Shown: positions 53,304 to 61,787 of the stretch, piece by piece | How positions within the stretch are numbered: the stretch's first letter is position 1 | Layout: every line of letters starts with the position of its first letter | Assembly: GCA_041398745.1 (NCBI GenBank) | Contig: JAWKUB010000004.1 | Span: forward strand, 372,001-436,000 | DNA length: 64,000 bases | From: JACKHO01 sp041398745 | GTDB lineage: Bacteria > Planctomycetota > Planctomycetia > Planctomycetales > Planctomycetaceae | Reading direction: 5' to 3' | Notes under the pieces: generated by a model | What the model was told of the DNA's origin: nothing | What the model saw: the letters and a program-made list of their open reading frames with translations, nothing else | Databases searched by the model: none | Made by a program: the position numbers and the translations under genes

Positions 53304-54683
53304 CTAAAGCAGTTCTCGTATTGGCTGCCGGTTTTCGTCGACAAGATAGCGAGGACGACCATTGAAATCGGGGATTTTTACATTTTCGACATCGATACCC
53401 AGCGAATGATACAGCGTCGCAAACACCTCCTGCACGTGAACGGGACGCGAGGCGGGGACGCCGCCGGTGTCGTCCGTTGATCCCACAATTTGCCCACCGC
53501 GAATGCCGCCGCCAGCGACAAGTACCGATTGTGTATTCGGCCAGTGATCACGTCCGCCTTTTGGATTAATTCGCGGCGTTCGACCGAATTCTCCCCACAC
53601 GACAACGGCGGTCCGTTCCAGTAGTCCGCGTTCATCCAAATCTTGTAGGAAGGTGGACAATGCATGATCAAACACTGGCAAGTACTTACGCGAGAGCTGA
53701 TCAATTGGACCTTCACGATTCGCATGCCAGTCCCACGCACCGAACGAGACTGTCACACAACGCACGCCTGCTTCGACAAGTCGACGTGCCATCAGTAGCC
53801 GCGTGGCGTCTTGAGGGGCGCCGCCAAAACTGGGATCAGTTGCCTGCGTTTTTCCATACCGTTCAATGGTTCCTGAATCTTCCCGCTGTAAATCCAGGGC
53901 TTCAGCTAGCCGGCTCGATGTGAGAATTCCAAACGCCTGTTGCTGATAATCATCAAGGCCTTCACCTGCGGCAATTTGCTCCACACTCTTCAGCGACGTG
54001 AGCAGGGAGCGACGGTCGGCCAGCCGAGTCAAATCAATTCCGTTCAGCACCAGGTCGTCTTTGACTTCCCCTTCCAACGCGAAGGGAACGTGAGCAGGAC
54101 CGGTGATTCCGGGCCAGGAGACGACAGTCGACGCGTCATGAATTCCGCGATTCCGATACGGCGTGTAACTCATTGCGGGCGAGGCGTCGATGTAAGGAAC
54201 AACCCCATGTCGCGAAGGCCCTAATACCTTGGAGACAACTGAGCCCAGTGATGGCCACCCGCCCGAAGGCTCACCGTCGCCATTACGACCACCGGGACGC
54301 CCCGTGTAGCACTGGAATGACTCGTGCCGATTGGCCATCCCCACGAGTGACCGGACAATCGAAAACTTGTCCGACATACTCGACAGCTTGGGCAGCAATT
54401 CGCAGAACTGCACTCCCGGAACCTTCGTGCTGATTGGGCCAAACGAGCCGCGAATTTCGATGGGAGCATGCGGCTTGGGATCAAACGTCTCGTGCTGCGT
54501 GGGACCGCCCGGGAGATAAATCATGACCACCGAATGGTCATTCGTTGTCGCTGCCTGACTTTCAGCAGCGAGCAAGTTGGCCAGCGTCAGGCCACCCACG
54601 CCGAGCCCACCCACGCGAAGAAAATCGCGCCGCGTGAGTCGATCACAAAAAGATCGGAGCCGGTTTCCCTCAATCGTGAGCAA
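53304..54683 (-). CDS. Tat-exported DUF1501 (sulfatase-like) protein
   Basis: The 459-residue protein starts with a TTG codon (GGAG eight bases upstream), as many members do, and has a Tat signal TRRDFLRVGGLGVGGLTLAN. Then VVMIYLPGGPTQHETFDPK, VRCVTVSFGAWDWHANREG and VVWGEFGRTPRINPKGGRDHW give the alkaline-phosphatase-superfamily pattern of DUF1501. These usually pair with DUF1549/DUF1553 cytochrome-like proteins; no such partner is next to it. Function unknown. Confidence 0.92.
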   Translation of the reverse strand: MLTIEGNRLRSFCDRLTRRDFLRVGGLGVGGLTLANLLAAESQAATTNDHSVVMIYLPGGPTQHETFDPKPHAPIEIRGSFGPISTKVPGVQFCELLPKLSSMSDKFSIVRSLVGMANRHESFQCYTGRPGGRNGDGEPSGGWPSLGSVVSKVLGPSRHGVVPYIDASPAMSYTPYRNRGIHDASTVVSWPGITGPAHVPFALEGEVKDDLVLNGIDLTRLADRRSLLTSLKSVEQIAAGEGLDDYQQQAFGILTSSRLAEALDLQREDSGTIERYGKTQATDPSFGGAPQDATRLLMARRLVEAGVRCVTVSFGAWDWHANREGPIDQLSRKYLPVFDHALSTFLQDLDERGLLERTAVVVWGEFGRTPRINPKGGRDHWPNTQSVLVAGGGIRGGQIVGSTDDTGGVPASRPVHVQEVFATLYHSLGIDVENVKIPDFNGRPRYLVDENRQPIRELL

Positions 54684-54817
54684 CGAAGAATCTCCAACTC
54701 ATGCTGTGGTTAGGTGCATTTTGAGATCCCCCAGTATCCCGCATGCAGCGAGGATTGGGAAGATCAACGCCGGGTTTCCAGTACTCTCAAGCGACCGCGT
54801 CGAAATTCCTTGCGAAC

Positions 54818-55246
54818 TTACTTGCCAGTAGGTTTTCCCAAGAATTGTTTACGAACGGAATCGATCAACTGCTGCGGGTCGCGTTTCAATTGCTTCATGA
54901 TGTGCGGTGGCGCAGCGTGCTTTTCGTACTTATCGGTCCAAATCATCAGCTCGACCATGGTTGGCAGTAGGTCCAAACATTTTTCAGTGGGCTGGTACGT
55001 CATGACCCGAGCATCTGATTCAGAACGTACCCCAGTAATGATGCCAAGCTCCGTGAGCTTCTTGAGTCGGTCCGCCAGAATATTGGTCGCAATTCCCTCA
55101 CCGCTGTTCTGAAACTGTTTGTAGGTCGAGAACTTCTTGAACATCAAATCGCGCAGAATGAGCAGCGTCCACCGATCCCCCAGCAGTTCCAGGGCGATGT
55201 TCAGCGGACATTGCGAGCGCCAGTCTCCAGAAACTTCGGACTTCAC
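54818..55246 (-). CDS. HxlR-family transcriptional regulator
   Basis: From GTG 55246 (GGAG five bases upstream) the protein has 142 residues. It has the HxlR winged-helix pattern: CPLNIALELLGDRWTLLILRDLMF, FNSGEGIATNILADRLKKL-type recognition and TYQPTEKCLDLLPTMVEL. The N-terminal Cys before the LLGDRW motif is often a redox sensor in this family. It is transcribed away from a DinB-family gene, which is the likely regulated partner. An upstream TTG start would run into the operator and is rejected. Confidence 0.88.
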   Translation of the reverse strand: MKSEVSGDWRSQCPLNIALELLGDRWTLLILRDLMFKKFSTYKQFQNSGEGIATNILADRLKKLTELGIITGVRSESDARVMTYQPTEKCLDLLPTMVELMIWTDKYEKHAAPPHIMKQLKRDPQQLIDSVRKQFLGKPTGK

Positions 55247-55273
55247 ACAGGCTCCAGCGCGACGGGGGAAACT

Positions 55274-55292
55274 CACTTGCAAAGTGCAAGTG
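55274..55292. promoter_or_regulatory. Palindromic operator in the HxlR/DinB divergent region
   Basis: CACTTGCAAAGTGCAAGTG is a perfect 8-bp inverted repeat with a 3-base centre, 28 bp upstream of the HxlR start and 112 bp upstream of the DinB start. Its size and symmetry fit HxlR-dimer sites. Auto-regulation is likely; control of DinB is possible. Confidence 0.55.
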
Positions 55293-55404
55293 GTATTGGC
55301 TATGGTACGTACGTCGGGAACATTGCATCAGCAGTTCCTTTAACCCTTCAACATACCAGATTCTGCCTTGCTGCATGAACTGGTCATTTCCATGGAGCAG
55401 TTCA

Positions 55405-55899
55405 ATGCAATCGAAGGACCTTCTGATTCTGGCCAGTCAACAAAGCGCCGGACTCCTGGCCCCCATGTTTGAAGACCTGAAGACGGCCCCATTGCAGGTG
55501 GCAACCGCTGGCGGAAATCATGCCCACTGGATTCTCGGGCATTTGCTCACGTCCGAAGGACAGTTCCGCTTTATGCTCGATGGAACACCGAATCCGCACG
55601 ATAGTCTGAAGGATCTGTTCGGTGCGGGAACGCAGCCAGACGCCGCCGGGGCAGGGTATCCCGCCTACGAAGAATTGCTCGCCCAGTTCCTCAAACTCCA
55701 GGAAGCAAACACCGCCTTGCTGCAAAGCTTGAGTGAGGAAGACCTCGACAAGGCCAGTCACACCTGCCCGCCGGGAATGGAGTCATTCTTCGGCACCTGG
55801 CGACAAGTCCTGCTGATTCGCACCATGCACTGGATGAACCATCGTGGCCAATTGGCAGACTGCCGTAAAGCTGCTGGACGAGCACCGCTCATGATGTAG
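55405..55899 (+). CDS. DinB-family protein
   Basis: From ATG 55405 (GGAGCAG upstream) the 164-residue protein shows the DinB four-helix pattern with three metal-binding His residues: GNHAHWILGHLLTSEGQF, and RTMHWMNHRGQLADCRK near the end. DinB/YfiT-type enzymes are thiol-dependent metalloenzymes or stress proteins. The HxlR gene is divergent. Confidence 0.83.
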   Translation: MQSKDLLILASQQSAGLLAPMFEDLKTAPLQVATAGGNHAHWILGHLLTSEGQFRFMLDGTPNPHDSLKDLFGAGTQPDAAGAGYPAYEELLAQFLKLQEANTALLQSLSEEDLDKASHTCPPGMESFFGTWRQVLLIRTMHWMNHRGQLADCRKAAGRAPLMM

Positions 55900-56066
55900 C
55901 AGCGAGCCCATTTCACTTGCATCAAGTCGCTTTTCACCCGGCGGGAGGAATTCGTATTCACGATAGTCGCGTGACCTGCCTGCTCTGTATACTGATTCAC
56001 AGAACTGTCCCCAGTGAGGACTCGCGTCGAGAGAAAGAATCCAAGACCCTGCCGTAGGACACTGAA

Positions 56067-56309
56067 ATGGATGGTGATGTCGCGGAACATTATGAGGCCC
56101 ACATGCGTGCGCTGTCTGCGAAAGATCGCATGGCGCGCAGTGTTGCAATGCTTCAATGGAGCCGCGAGGTAATTTCTCGCCAGTTACTTGCGGAATTGGG
56201 GGCCATGTCGCCTGCCAGGCTCAAGCTGGAGGTCGCCAAACGCATCTACCGTGCTGACGCCGCAATATGCCAACTGATTGACCAGGAACTCATGAATGTT
56301 TCCGGTTGA
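56067..56309 (+). CDS. Small helical protein, partner of the nucleotidyltransferase gene
   Basis: The 80-residue protein is predicted mostly alpha-helical (AEHYEAHMRALSAKDRMARS, SPARLKLEVAKRIYRADAAI) with no recognised domain. Its 3' end overlaps the next start by 14 bp, so the two are translationally coupled. Pairs of a small upstream protein with a nucleotidyltransferase-fold protein occur in AbiE- and MNT/HEPN-like systems, but that is inference. Confidence 0.55.
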   Translation: MDGDVAEHYEAHMRALSAKDRMARSVAMLQWSREVISRQLLAELGAMSPARLKLEVAKRIYRADAAICQLIDQELMNVSG

Positions 56310-56868
56310 CGCCTTTCAGAAAACGATTGACAAAGCAGGCGAGTTGTTTTCCCGACACAATATTCGCTTCCACCTGACTGGTGGTGTTACGAGCGTCCTG
56401 TTCGGCGAACCTCGAATGACACAGGACATTGATGTCGTCATCGATCCTGTTGCAACAGCAAACGCTGTCGAGGAATTGATCACATCACTCGGATCGTCCG
56501 ACTTTCTATTCAGCGCACCTGCGATACGAGCCGCAGTTCACGATGGAAGAATGTTCCAACTGTTTGATCAGGCTGAGACACTGAAACTCGACATTTATCC
56601 TCGAGAACTCATTCCCGGTGAGTTGGATCGATCTGAACTGGTTGAGTTGTTCGAAGGAACTCGATATCCGGTTACGTCACCGACCGATGCAGCTGTTTCG
56701 AAGCTCATTTGGATTAGCAAGGGCAGTCACAAGAGTCGGCGAGATGTGCGACAGATTTATCAGTATGTGGACTCCAACCACAAAAAGGCGATTCGCGCAC
56801 TGGCAGAAGAACTCAACCTGAGTGACTTGCTGGATGAAGTTCTAGTGGAACCGGACGAAATCGATTGA
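56296..56868 (+). CDS. Nucleotidyltransferase-fold protein (MNT/AbiEii-like)
   Basis: The 190-residue protein carries the Pol-beta-type nucleotidyltransferase pattern: helix, LTGGVTSVLFGEPRMT, the acidic DIDVVID pair and a third Asp in LKLDIYPRE. Downstream are VTSPTDAAVSKLIWISKGS and RRDVRQIYQYV, as in AbiEii/AbiGii-like enzymes. It may nucleotidylate RNA or a protein, possibly as part of a toxin-antitoxin pair with the preceding gene. Confidence 0.72.
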   Translation: MFPVDAFQKTIDKAGELFSRHNIRFHLTGGVTSVLFGEPRMTQDIDVVIDPVATANAVEELITSLGSSDFLFSAPAIRAAVHDGRMFQLFDQAETLKLDIYPRELIPGELDRSELVELFEGTRYPVTSPTDAAVSKLIWISKGSHKSRRDVRQIYQYVDSNHKKAIRALAEELNLSDLLDEVLVEPDEID

Positions 56869-56903
56869 CGTTCGTTCATGGTGGCGAAACAAGTCCCCAC
56901 AAA

Positions 56904-57392
56904 TCACTTCTTGTCATCACCGTCGTGCAGGACCTGGTCGATGACGATGCAGGTACAGAGGATGGCGATGTGGTCTTCATCATCGTCGATGTCGACACCG
57001 TAACTGTCGGTCCAACCCCAGAAGTCTTTGCTGACGCGGGCGACAATTCGGCCTCCACGTTCGAATTCGAACTCGTGTTTCCAGAACGAACCGTTGATGG
57101 TGTAGTCGTTGGGGCCGGGGACATCGAGCGTGAACTCTTGGTTGAACCAGGTCCATTCTTTGACGACTTCGGCGAAAACCTCACCGTCAATGAGGATTTG
57201 GAACCGCGGCTTCCATGAAAGGAGAGTCTGCGAAATGAACGCCAGCTCACGGCCTGAGGCATCTTGAAATGACAGTTTGTCGCCCCAACTGAATGCCTGC
57301 CCGTCGACCAGGAAGGCGGTTTCGCCATTGAGGTCGGTAATGGTGAAGTCGTCTCCCCAAGACCAGAATGCTTCTTTGATTTTGTAGAGCAT
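56904..57392 (-). CDS. LURP-one-related (tubby-like) protein
   Basis: The 162-residue protein begins MLYKIKEAFWSWGDDFTITD and continues GETAFLVDGQAFSWGDKLSF, ISQTLLSWKPRFQILIDGE and ARVSKDFWGWTDSYGVDI, which is the LURP-one/YxjI beta-barrel repeat pattern. Function is unknown, possibly membrane-lipid binding. No signal peptide. Confidence 0.82.
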   Translation of the reverse strand: MLYKIKEAFWSWGDDFTITDLNGETAFLVDGQAFSWGDKLSFQDASGRELAFISQTLLSWKPRFQILIDGEVFAEVVKEWTWFNQEFTLDVPGPNDYTINGSFWKHEFEFERGGRIVARVSKDFWGWTDSYGVDIDDDEDHIAILCTCIVIDQVLHDGDDKK

Positions 57393-57470
57393 GTGTCATT
57401 CCTGAATTCGTGAGCCGCTGGCCGTCAGGCCTCGGGCCATTTTCTGTTCACAATTACATCCGACAAAACG

Positions 57471-57962
57471 CTAATAGCGCGGCGGAACCACCGTCACGTC
57501 GATCATGTGCGCCAGCAAATCCACAAACATTCGTGATTCCTTCTCCTGGCTTCCCGCTACGTCGAGCGCATATTGCTCCCAGTACCACCAGTCGGGAAGA
57601 GGACCGTGGTTGGCAAAAGTTCCCTCGCCGCTGAAACTGAAGAGATGCACGTCCGTTTCGTCGCAGAGTCGCAGGCCGACACTGAACGTGTCAAAGCTGT
57701 TGTGAGCGCGGGCGAACATTGCTCCCAGTGACTGATCTTCGTAGCCGTAAACCACCGCCATGATTTCACGAAACCGCACCACTTGCTTATTTTCCTGTGT
57801 CCATAAATAGCGGGAAGATATCGTGACGCGCTTCTTCTTAGGATCGACGATGACTTCCCGATACACCGCCCCCAAAGACAAAATCTGAATGCGCCACGCT
57901 GTTGACGCAATGATTTTGTCCGATTCCTTTCGAATGCGGGGACAAATTGACAATAGACGCAT
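57471..57962 (-). CDS. Hypothetical protein
   Basis: The 163-residue protein has no signal peptide; it contains VIVDPKKKRVTISSRYLWTQ, RFREIMAVVYGYEDQS and a final SRMFVDLLAHMIDVTVVPP. These are consistent with a PH- or tubby-like beta domain followed by a helix. It is 78 bp downstream of nothing informative and close to the LURP-one gene on the same strand. Unrecognised. Confidence 0.6.
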   Translation of the reverse strand: MRLLSICPRIRKESDKIIASTAWRIQILSLGAVYREVIVDPKKKRVTISSRYLWTQENKQVVRFREIMAVVYGYEDQSLGAMFARAHNSFDTFSVGLRLCDETDVHLFSFSGEGTFANHGPLPDWWYWEQYALDVAGSQEKESRMFVDLLAHMIDVTVVPPRY

Positions 57963-58052
57963 GGCGAATCAGCGGGGTAAGCGAGAAGGCATGGTCCCCA
58001 CTTTACGAATTCTGTCGTACGTTCTCTAGACGAAAACGCCACGGCGACGAAT

Positions 58053-58712
58053 TCAGTCACGCGTATCTTCTGGCGGAAAGTCAGGCCCCACGCCAGCCCC
58101 TTCGTACATCAACATGTCGATGATGGACTTGTCGCGCAAATACCAACTCGCCCAACTGAGTGGCGTATCCTTGTTGGCGTCACGAATTGTCGGATCGGCT
58201 CCGGCGTCGAGTAACGCTTGAATAACCTCAGGACTTCCCCAAGCAGCGGCTCGGTGTAGGGGAGTTTCGCCACGCACGCGGGCATCACGCCACAGCCCGT
58301 ACGTCTTCATTCCCGGTTTCGTCCGAGCGTTCGGGTTAGCCCCATACTTCACCAGCAACCGGACGCCCTCAAGGTCATTACAGCTAACGACCCCATGCAG
58401 TGCCGTCTCGCCATTGCGCTCACTGGCCCGATTCACATCCGCCCCCGCTTCGACCATGAGCCGCAGGCATTCGAAATTCCCGCACACCCCAAGCAAAACT
58501 GGTGCAATGTTCTCATTGCGCTGCACGTCAGGATTCGCCCCATGCTCCAACAGGTAGCGAGTCACCTCAGGATGAAAGTTGAGCAGCGTTCCCATGCCGT
58601 GTCTGTCGACACTATTGGGATCAGCCCCGCCTTCAATCAGACGCTGAACAGTTTTCACGTCACCGACACCAGCGGCCTGAACGAGTTCATCATTGCGTGG
58701 GAAATCTGTCAT
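58053..58712 (-). CDS. Ankyrin-repeat protein
   Basis: The 219-residue protein has about six ankyrin repeats from residue 8 on: AAGVGDVKTVQRLIEGGADP, NFECLRLMVEAGADVNRA, DLEGVRLLVKYGANPNAR and SPEVIQALLDAGADPTIR. There is no signal peptide. It starts 6 bp after the GNAT acetyltransferase gene. No toxin is adjacent, so a protein-binding role is all that can be said. Confidence 0.82.
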   Translation of the reverse strand: MTDFPRNDELVQAAGVGDVKTVQRLIEGGADPNSVDRHGMGTLLNFHPEVTRYLLEHGANPDVQRNENIAPVLLGVCGNFECLRLMVEAGADVNRASERNGETALHGVVSCNDLEGVRLLVKYGANPNARTKPGMKTYGLWRDARVRGETPLHRAAAWGSPEVIQALLDAGADPTIRDANKDTPLSWASWYLRDKSIIDMLMYEGAGVGPDFPPEDTRD

Positions 58713-58718
58713 TAGTGC

Positions 58719-59246
58719 TCAGCCTAAATAGTTCTGTTTCCTGATTACATACACCCGGTCGGGATACGTGTAACCCTCCAGAAGGACATCTCGTTCATGT
58801 TGCATGCTGAGTTTCTCAGCGACGCGGATGGAAGCGACGTTGTCCGGGGCGATGAGAGCAACAAGTCGTTCAAGATTGTATTGACCAAATCCGCAGTTCA
58901 ATACTGCTTGGGCGGCTTCGGTAGCGATGCCTTGGCCCCAGTACGCGCGGGCCAGGCGGAAGCCGATTTCCGTTTCTGGCTTTCCGTTGATGTCTGGGAA
59001 GTAAAAGAATCCGCAGTAGCCAATGACGTCCGTTGTCGACTTCTGGACGACCGCCCACGGACCAATCCAGGGGCGCAGTGGATCACCCGAAATTCGTTCT
59101 TTCAGCCAAACCGCAACGCCTGCAACGTCGAGCAAGCCATTGCTCCAGTGCATGACCTCGGGATCAGAAAAGACTGCCGCGAGCGGTTCGGCGTCCTCAA
59201 TTCTGAGAGGACGCAAGAAGAGTCGGCTAGTCTCAATTGGAATCAT
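58719..59246 (-). CDS. GNAT-family N-acetyltransferase (RimJ/RimL type)
   Basis: The 175-residue protein starts IETSRLFLRPLRIEDAEPLA and contains IGFRLARAYWGQGIATEAAQ, the acetyl-CoA-binding loop, then NLERLVALIAPDNVASIRVA and EKLSMQHER. These match RimJ/RimL-like acetyltransferases of protein N-termini or small amines. It precedes the ankyrin gene by 6 bp, so both are probably co-transcribed. Confidence 0.88.
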   Translation of the reverse strand: MIPIETSRLFLRPLRIEDAEPLAAVFSDPEVMHWSNGLLDVAGVAVWLKERISGDPLRPWIGPWAVVQKSTTDVIGYCGFFYFPDINGKPETEIGFRLARAYWGQGIATEAAQAVLNCGFGQYNLERLVALIAPDNVASIRVAEKLSMQHERDVLLEGYTYPDRVYVIRKQNYLG

Positions 59247-59266
59247 GGACCTGCCGTGTGGTCCAA

Positions 59267-60583
59267 TTACGGAAGCAGGATTTCACCGCCAATGGTGAAG
59301 CCTTCAATAAAGCGGTCGCTGAAGGTTGTCTGACGTACGACGACGCCCGGAGTGTTGGGTGCTGTCGTGTTGGTATCCCCATCGTCGTTGTAGTAGATGT
59401 TGTTCTCAGGTGTTGTCAGGTTGCCGAGCCAGAGAATGTTGTAACCGGCACGAAGGCTCAGCCAGTTGGTGACCTGAAGTTTCGCGTAGAGGCCGATGTC
59501 GAAGCCGGGAGAGAACTGGGTATCGCTCGCGTTCGTGACAACGGCATCGTCGTTGAGTGCGAAGAGTCGCTGAACCGCCGGAATGACAAGTGGGTCAGGA
59601 GTGCGGGTATCAACAAATGCGGCACGCAGGTTCTGGGTGCTGACTCGGGCCGTGACGCGGTTGTGACTGAAAATTACCTTCGGTTCGACACCGAAGGTCA
59701 GTCGGTCAGCAACATACTCGATACGGGCACCCAACTGGCCGCCGTACATGTTGTTGTGTGCCTTCGAGGCAATGCTGTTCGTCAGTGGACCGACAACTGG
59801 GCCCGCCCCAGTATTGAAGTCGGAAACGTTGCTGAACGTACCGCCAAAGGCCAGGTTTTCGTCATACTGAATACGGCGGAAACCAAGCAGCGATTGTACC
59901 CTCAAACCCTGTTGAGGCGTGGCGATGTTGTAGACAATATTCGCTTCGCCGCTCCAAATGTCAGCCGTGTATGCTGCGGCAAAGTCTTGGTCATAAATCA
60001 GTAGACGATTGCCGGCGGTTCCGTTCCCGTAAAGGGTCGTGGCCAGCAGCGTAATTGGCTCACTACCAAACGGGCCGGTACCGAGGGGACTCGTAAAGGG
60101 AAGGGGGTCGGTAGTTGCGGGAACAGTTGCGGTGCTGAGTCCCCATGCCGAGCCTTCGATGTAACCAAATTGACCGACTGGAAGACCAAAGCTCCCTTTA
60201 ATGCCATTGATCTGATTCAGGTCGATTCCCTGAAGTAGTGGAACTCGAGCCGTGTGGATTGTTGCGTCGTCTGTGGCAGTGACTTCGAAGGGTACTGTAG
60301 GGTCTTCTACGTCGGCCAAGGGTACACCGAGCGGCACTCGGCCAGGATCAGAAATCTGATAGTTCAGATACTCAACCCGCATCCAGGCGCCACTGAACGT
60401 GTCCTGCAAGAACTGATCAATCGGCGTGTTGCGATTAAAGCGGACGTCATCGAATGCGCTGCGTGCGTCAGGAACGAGTTGCGTTTCAAGCAGCCCGCTA
60501 CCAGGAAATGGCTGAGCATTCGCGACGCCTGCCAACAGGCAAGCGGCGGCGACCAACAGTCCGGAACGAACGTGTCCACGCAT
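59267..60583 (-). CDS. BBP7-like outer-membrane beta-barrel protein
   Basis: From ATG 60583 the 438-residue protein has a signal peptide (SGLLVAAACLLAGVANAQP). The rest is beta-rich: AWMRVEYLNYQI, GSFGLPVGQFGYIEGSAWG, RVQSLLGFRRIQYDENL, VADRLTFGVEPKVIFSHNRV and LSLRAGYNILWLGNLT resemble amphipathic strands of the planctomycete BBP7-type barrel. An earlier in-frame GTG (60625) exists. It should sit in the outer membrane. Confidence 0.72.
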   Translation of the reverse strand: MRGHVRSGLLVAAACLLAGVANAQPFPGSGLLETQLVPDARSAFDDVRFNRNTPIDQFLQDTFSGAWMRVEYLNYQISDPGRVPLGVPLADVEDPTVPFEVTATDDATIHTARVPLLQGIDLNQINGIKGSFGLPVGQFGYIEGSAWGLSTATVPATTDPLPFTSPLGTGPFGSEPITLLATTLYGNGTAGNRLLIYDQDFAAAYTADIWSGEANIVYNIATPQQGLRVQSLLGFRRIQYDENLAFGGTFSNVSDFNTGAGPVVGPLTNSIASKAHNNMYGGQLGARIEYVADRLTFGVEPKVIFSHNRVTARVSTQNLRAAFVDTRTPDPLVIPAVQRLFALNDDAVVTNASDTQFSPGFDIGLYAKLQVTNWLSLRAGYNILWLGNLTTPENNIYYNDDGDTNTTAPNTPGVVVRQTTFSDRFIEGFTIGGEILLP

Positions 60584-60792
60584 ACGACCAGTCCAAATCG
60601 GTGACTGAAACGAATAAACCTTCACGCCATGCGCAATGCCGACAACTTCGGCGCAAGACGCTGTATTGGTTTTATCGGTCGCGGCGAGGTGGAAAGTTAG
60701 GGGGAATTTGCGAATTCTAGCGATTTGTCTGCCGGCCGATTGAATGTCGTACGGTCACTGAGCGGCGACGCATCATCTTTTTCCACAGCTGG

Positions 60793-61689
60793 TTACGTCC
60801 CGTGTTCGCTCTCGGGGTCCAGTTCGTCCAGAAACTTGGCGACCTCGGCCGTGGGAGCATCTCCGCTTATTCCGAGTTCCCGGTTGATTGTGGTGTGCGT
60901 CTTGTCCTTGCACGCCACGACACGTGCCTTGCCGCCTGCTTCACGTAACTTCTCCCCCAGGGCGTTGGACTGTGCGGTCGAATCGACCCGGCTCGCACAA
61001 TGGAGAATGAGGAAAGGGGGGATCCCTTTATTCTTCTGGACATGATTAATGGGTGACAACTTCTGCTGCGCGGCAACGTTGTCTCCGAAGGCTTCGAGAT
61101 ACAGGTCGCGTGCGATGCGAGAAGGGGCCTCCTTGATTTGCCGCGGCACGTCATAGCCAGACCCATCCAATAGAATGACTCCTTGAATGTCAGACAGCTT
61201 TCCGCCGGCCGCCTTCAGGTAGGTTTCATCAGTCGCCACCAGGGCGGCCAAATGCGCTCCAGCACTGTGCCCCATAATCAAAATTCTCTCGGGGTCAATT
61301 TTCAGGTCAGCCGCATTCTTTTTGACCCATTCAATGGCCTGAGCGACGTCACCTGCTTGAGTCGCCACGTCGACCTCAGGCACTAGCCGGTAGTTAATGC
61401 TGATGAGTGTCATCCCGCGGTTGTTGAAGAATTGTGGCTTCTCATCCACACCGCGTTTGTGGCCAATTTTCCACGCACCACCGTGGATCCAAATGACGAC
61501 GGGCGTAATGTCGTTTGTTTTGGGGCGATAGACGTCGAGATTCGTCGCTGAACCACCAATCAGCCGGTTGTGTTCGCCGTACGCAACGTTGCGACGTGTC
61601 GGAGCAGGCTGTTCGCCGCGCTGTGCCTGACACGACGAAAGCAACCCGAAGAGGAGCATCCAGGCAATGACAGATGAGCGGCGAGGCAT
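60793..61689 (-). CDS. Lipoprotein alpha/beta hydrolase (BD-FAE type)
   Basis: The 298-residue protein has a lipoprotein signal (SVIAWMLLFGLLSSC). The esterase domain shows HGGAWK, nucleophile GHSAGAH, and a late THTTINRELG His. It resembles the N-terminal half of the two-domain protein at 11909-13822. Probably an envelope-bound carboxylesterase acting on acetyl or feruloyl esters. The acid residue is likely in RVDST. Confidence 0.83.
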   Translation of the reverse strand: MPRRSSVIAWMLLFGLLSSCQAQRGEQPAPTRRNVAYGEHNRLIGGSATNLDVYRPKTNDITPVVIWIHGGAWKIGHKRGVDEKPQFFNNRGMTLISINYRLVPEVDVATQAGDVAQAIEWVKKNAADLKIDPERILIMGHSAGAHLAALVATDETYLKAAGGKLSDIQGVILLDGSGYDVPRQIKEAPSRIARDLYLEAFGDNVAAQQKLSPINHVQKNKGIPPFLILHCASRVDSTAQSNALGEKLREAGGKARVVACKDKTHTTINRELGISGDAPTAEVAKFLDELDPESEHGT

Positions 61690-61787
61690 ATTTCACTCCA
61701 GCGGGCTGAGTTACTGTCGCGGTGATTGGCAACTGGCAATACCCGAGAATGCAACTACTGGTTTCAACCACCAGGACCAGCGGTCAG

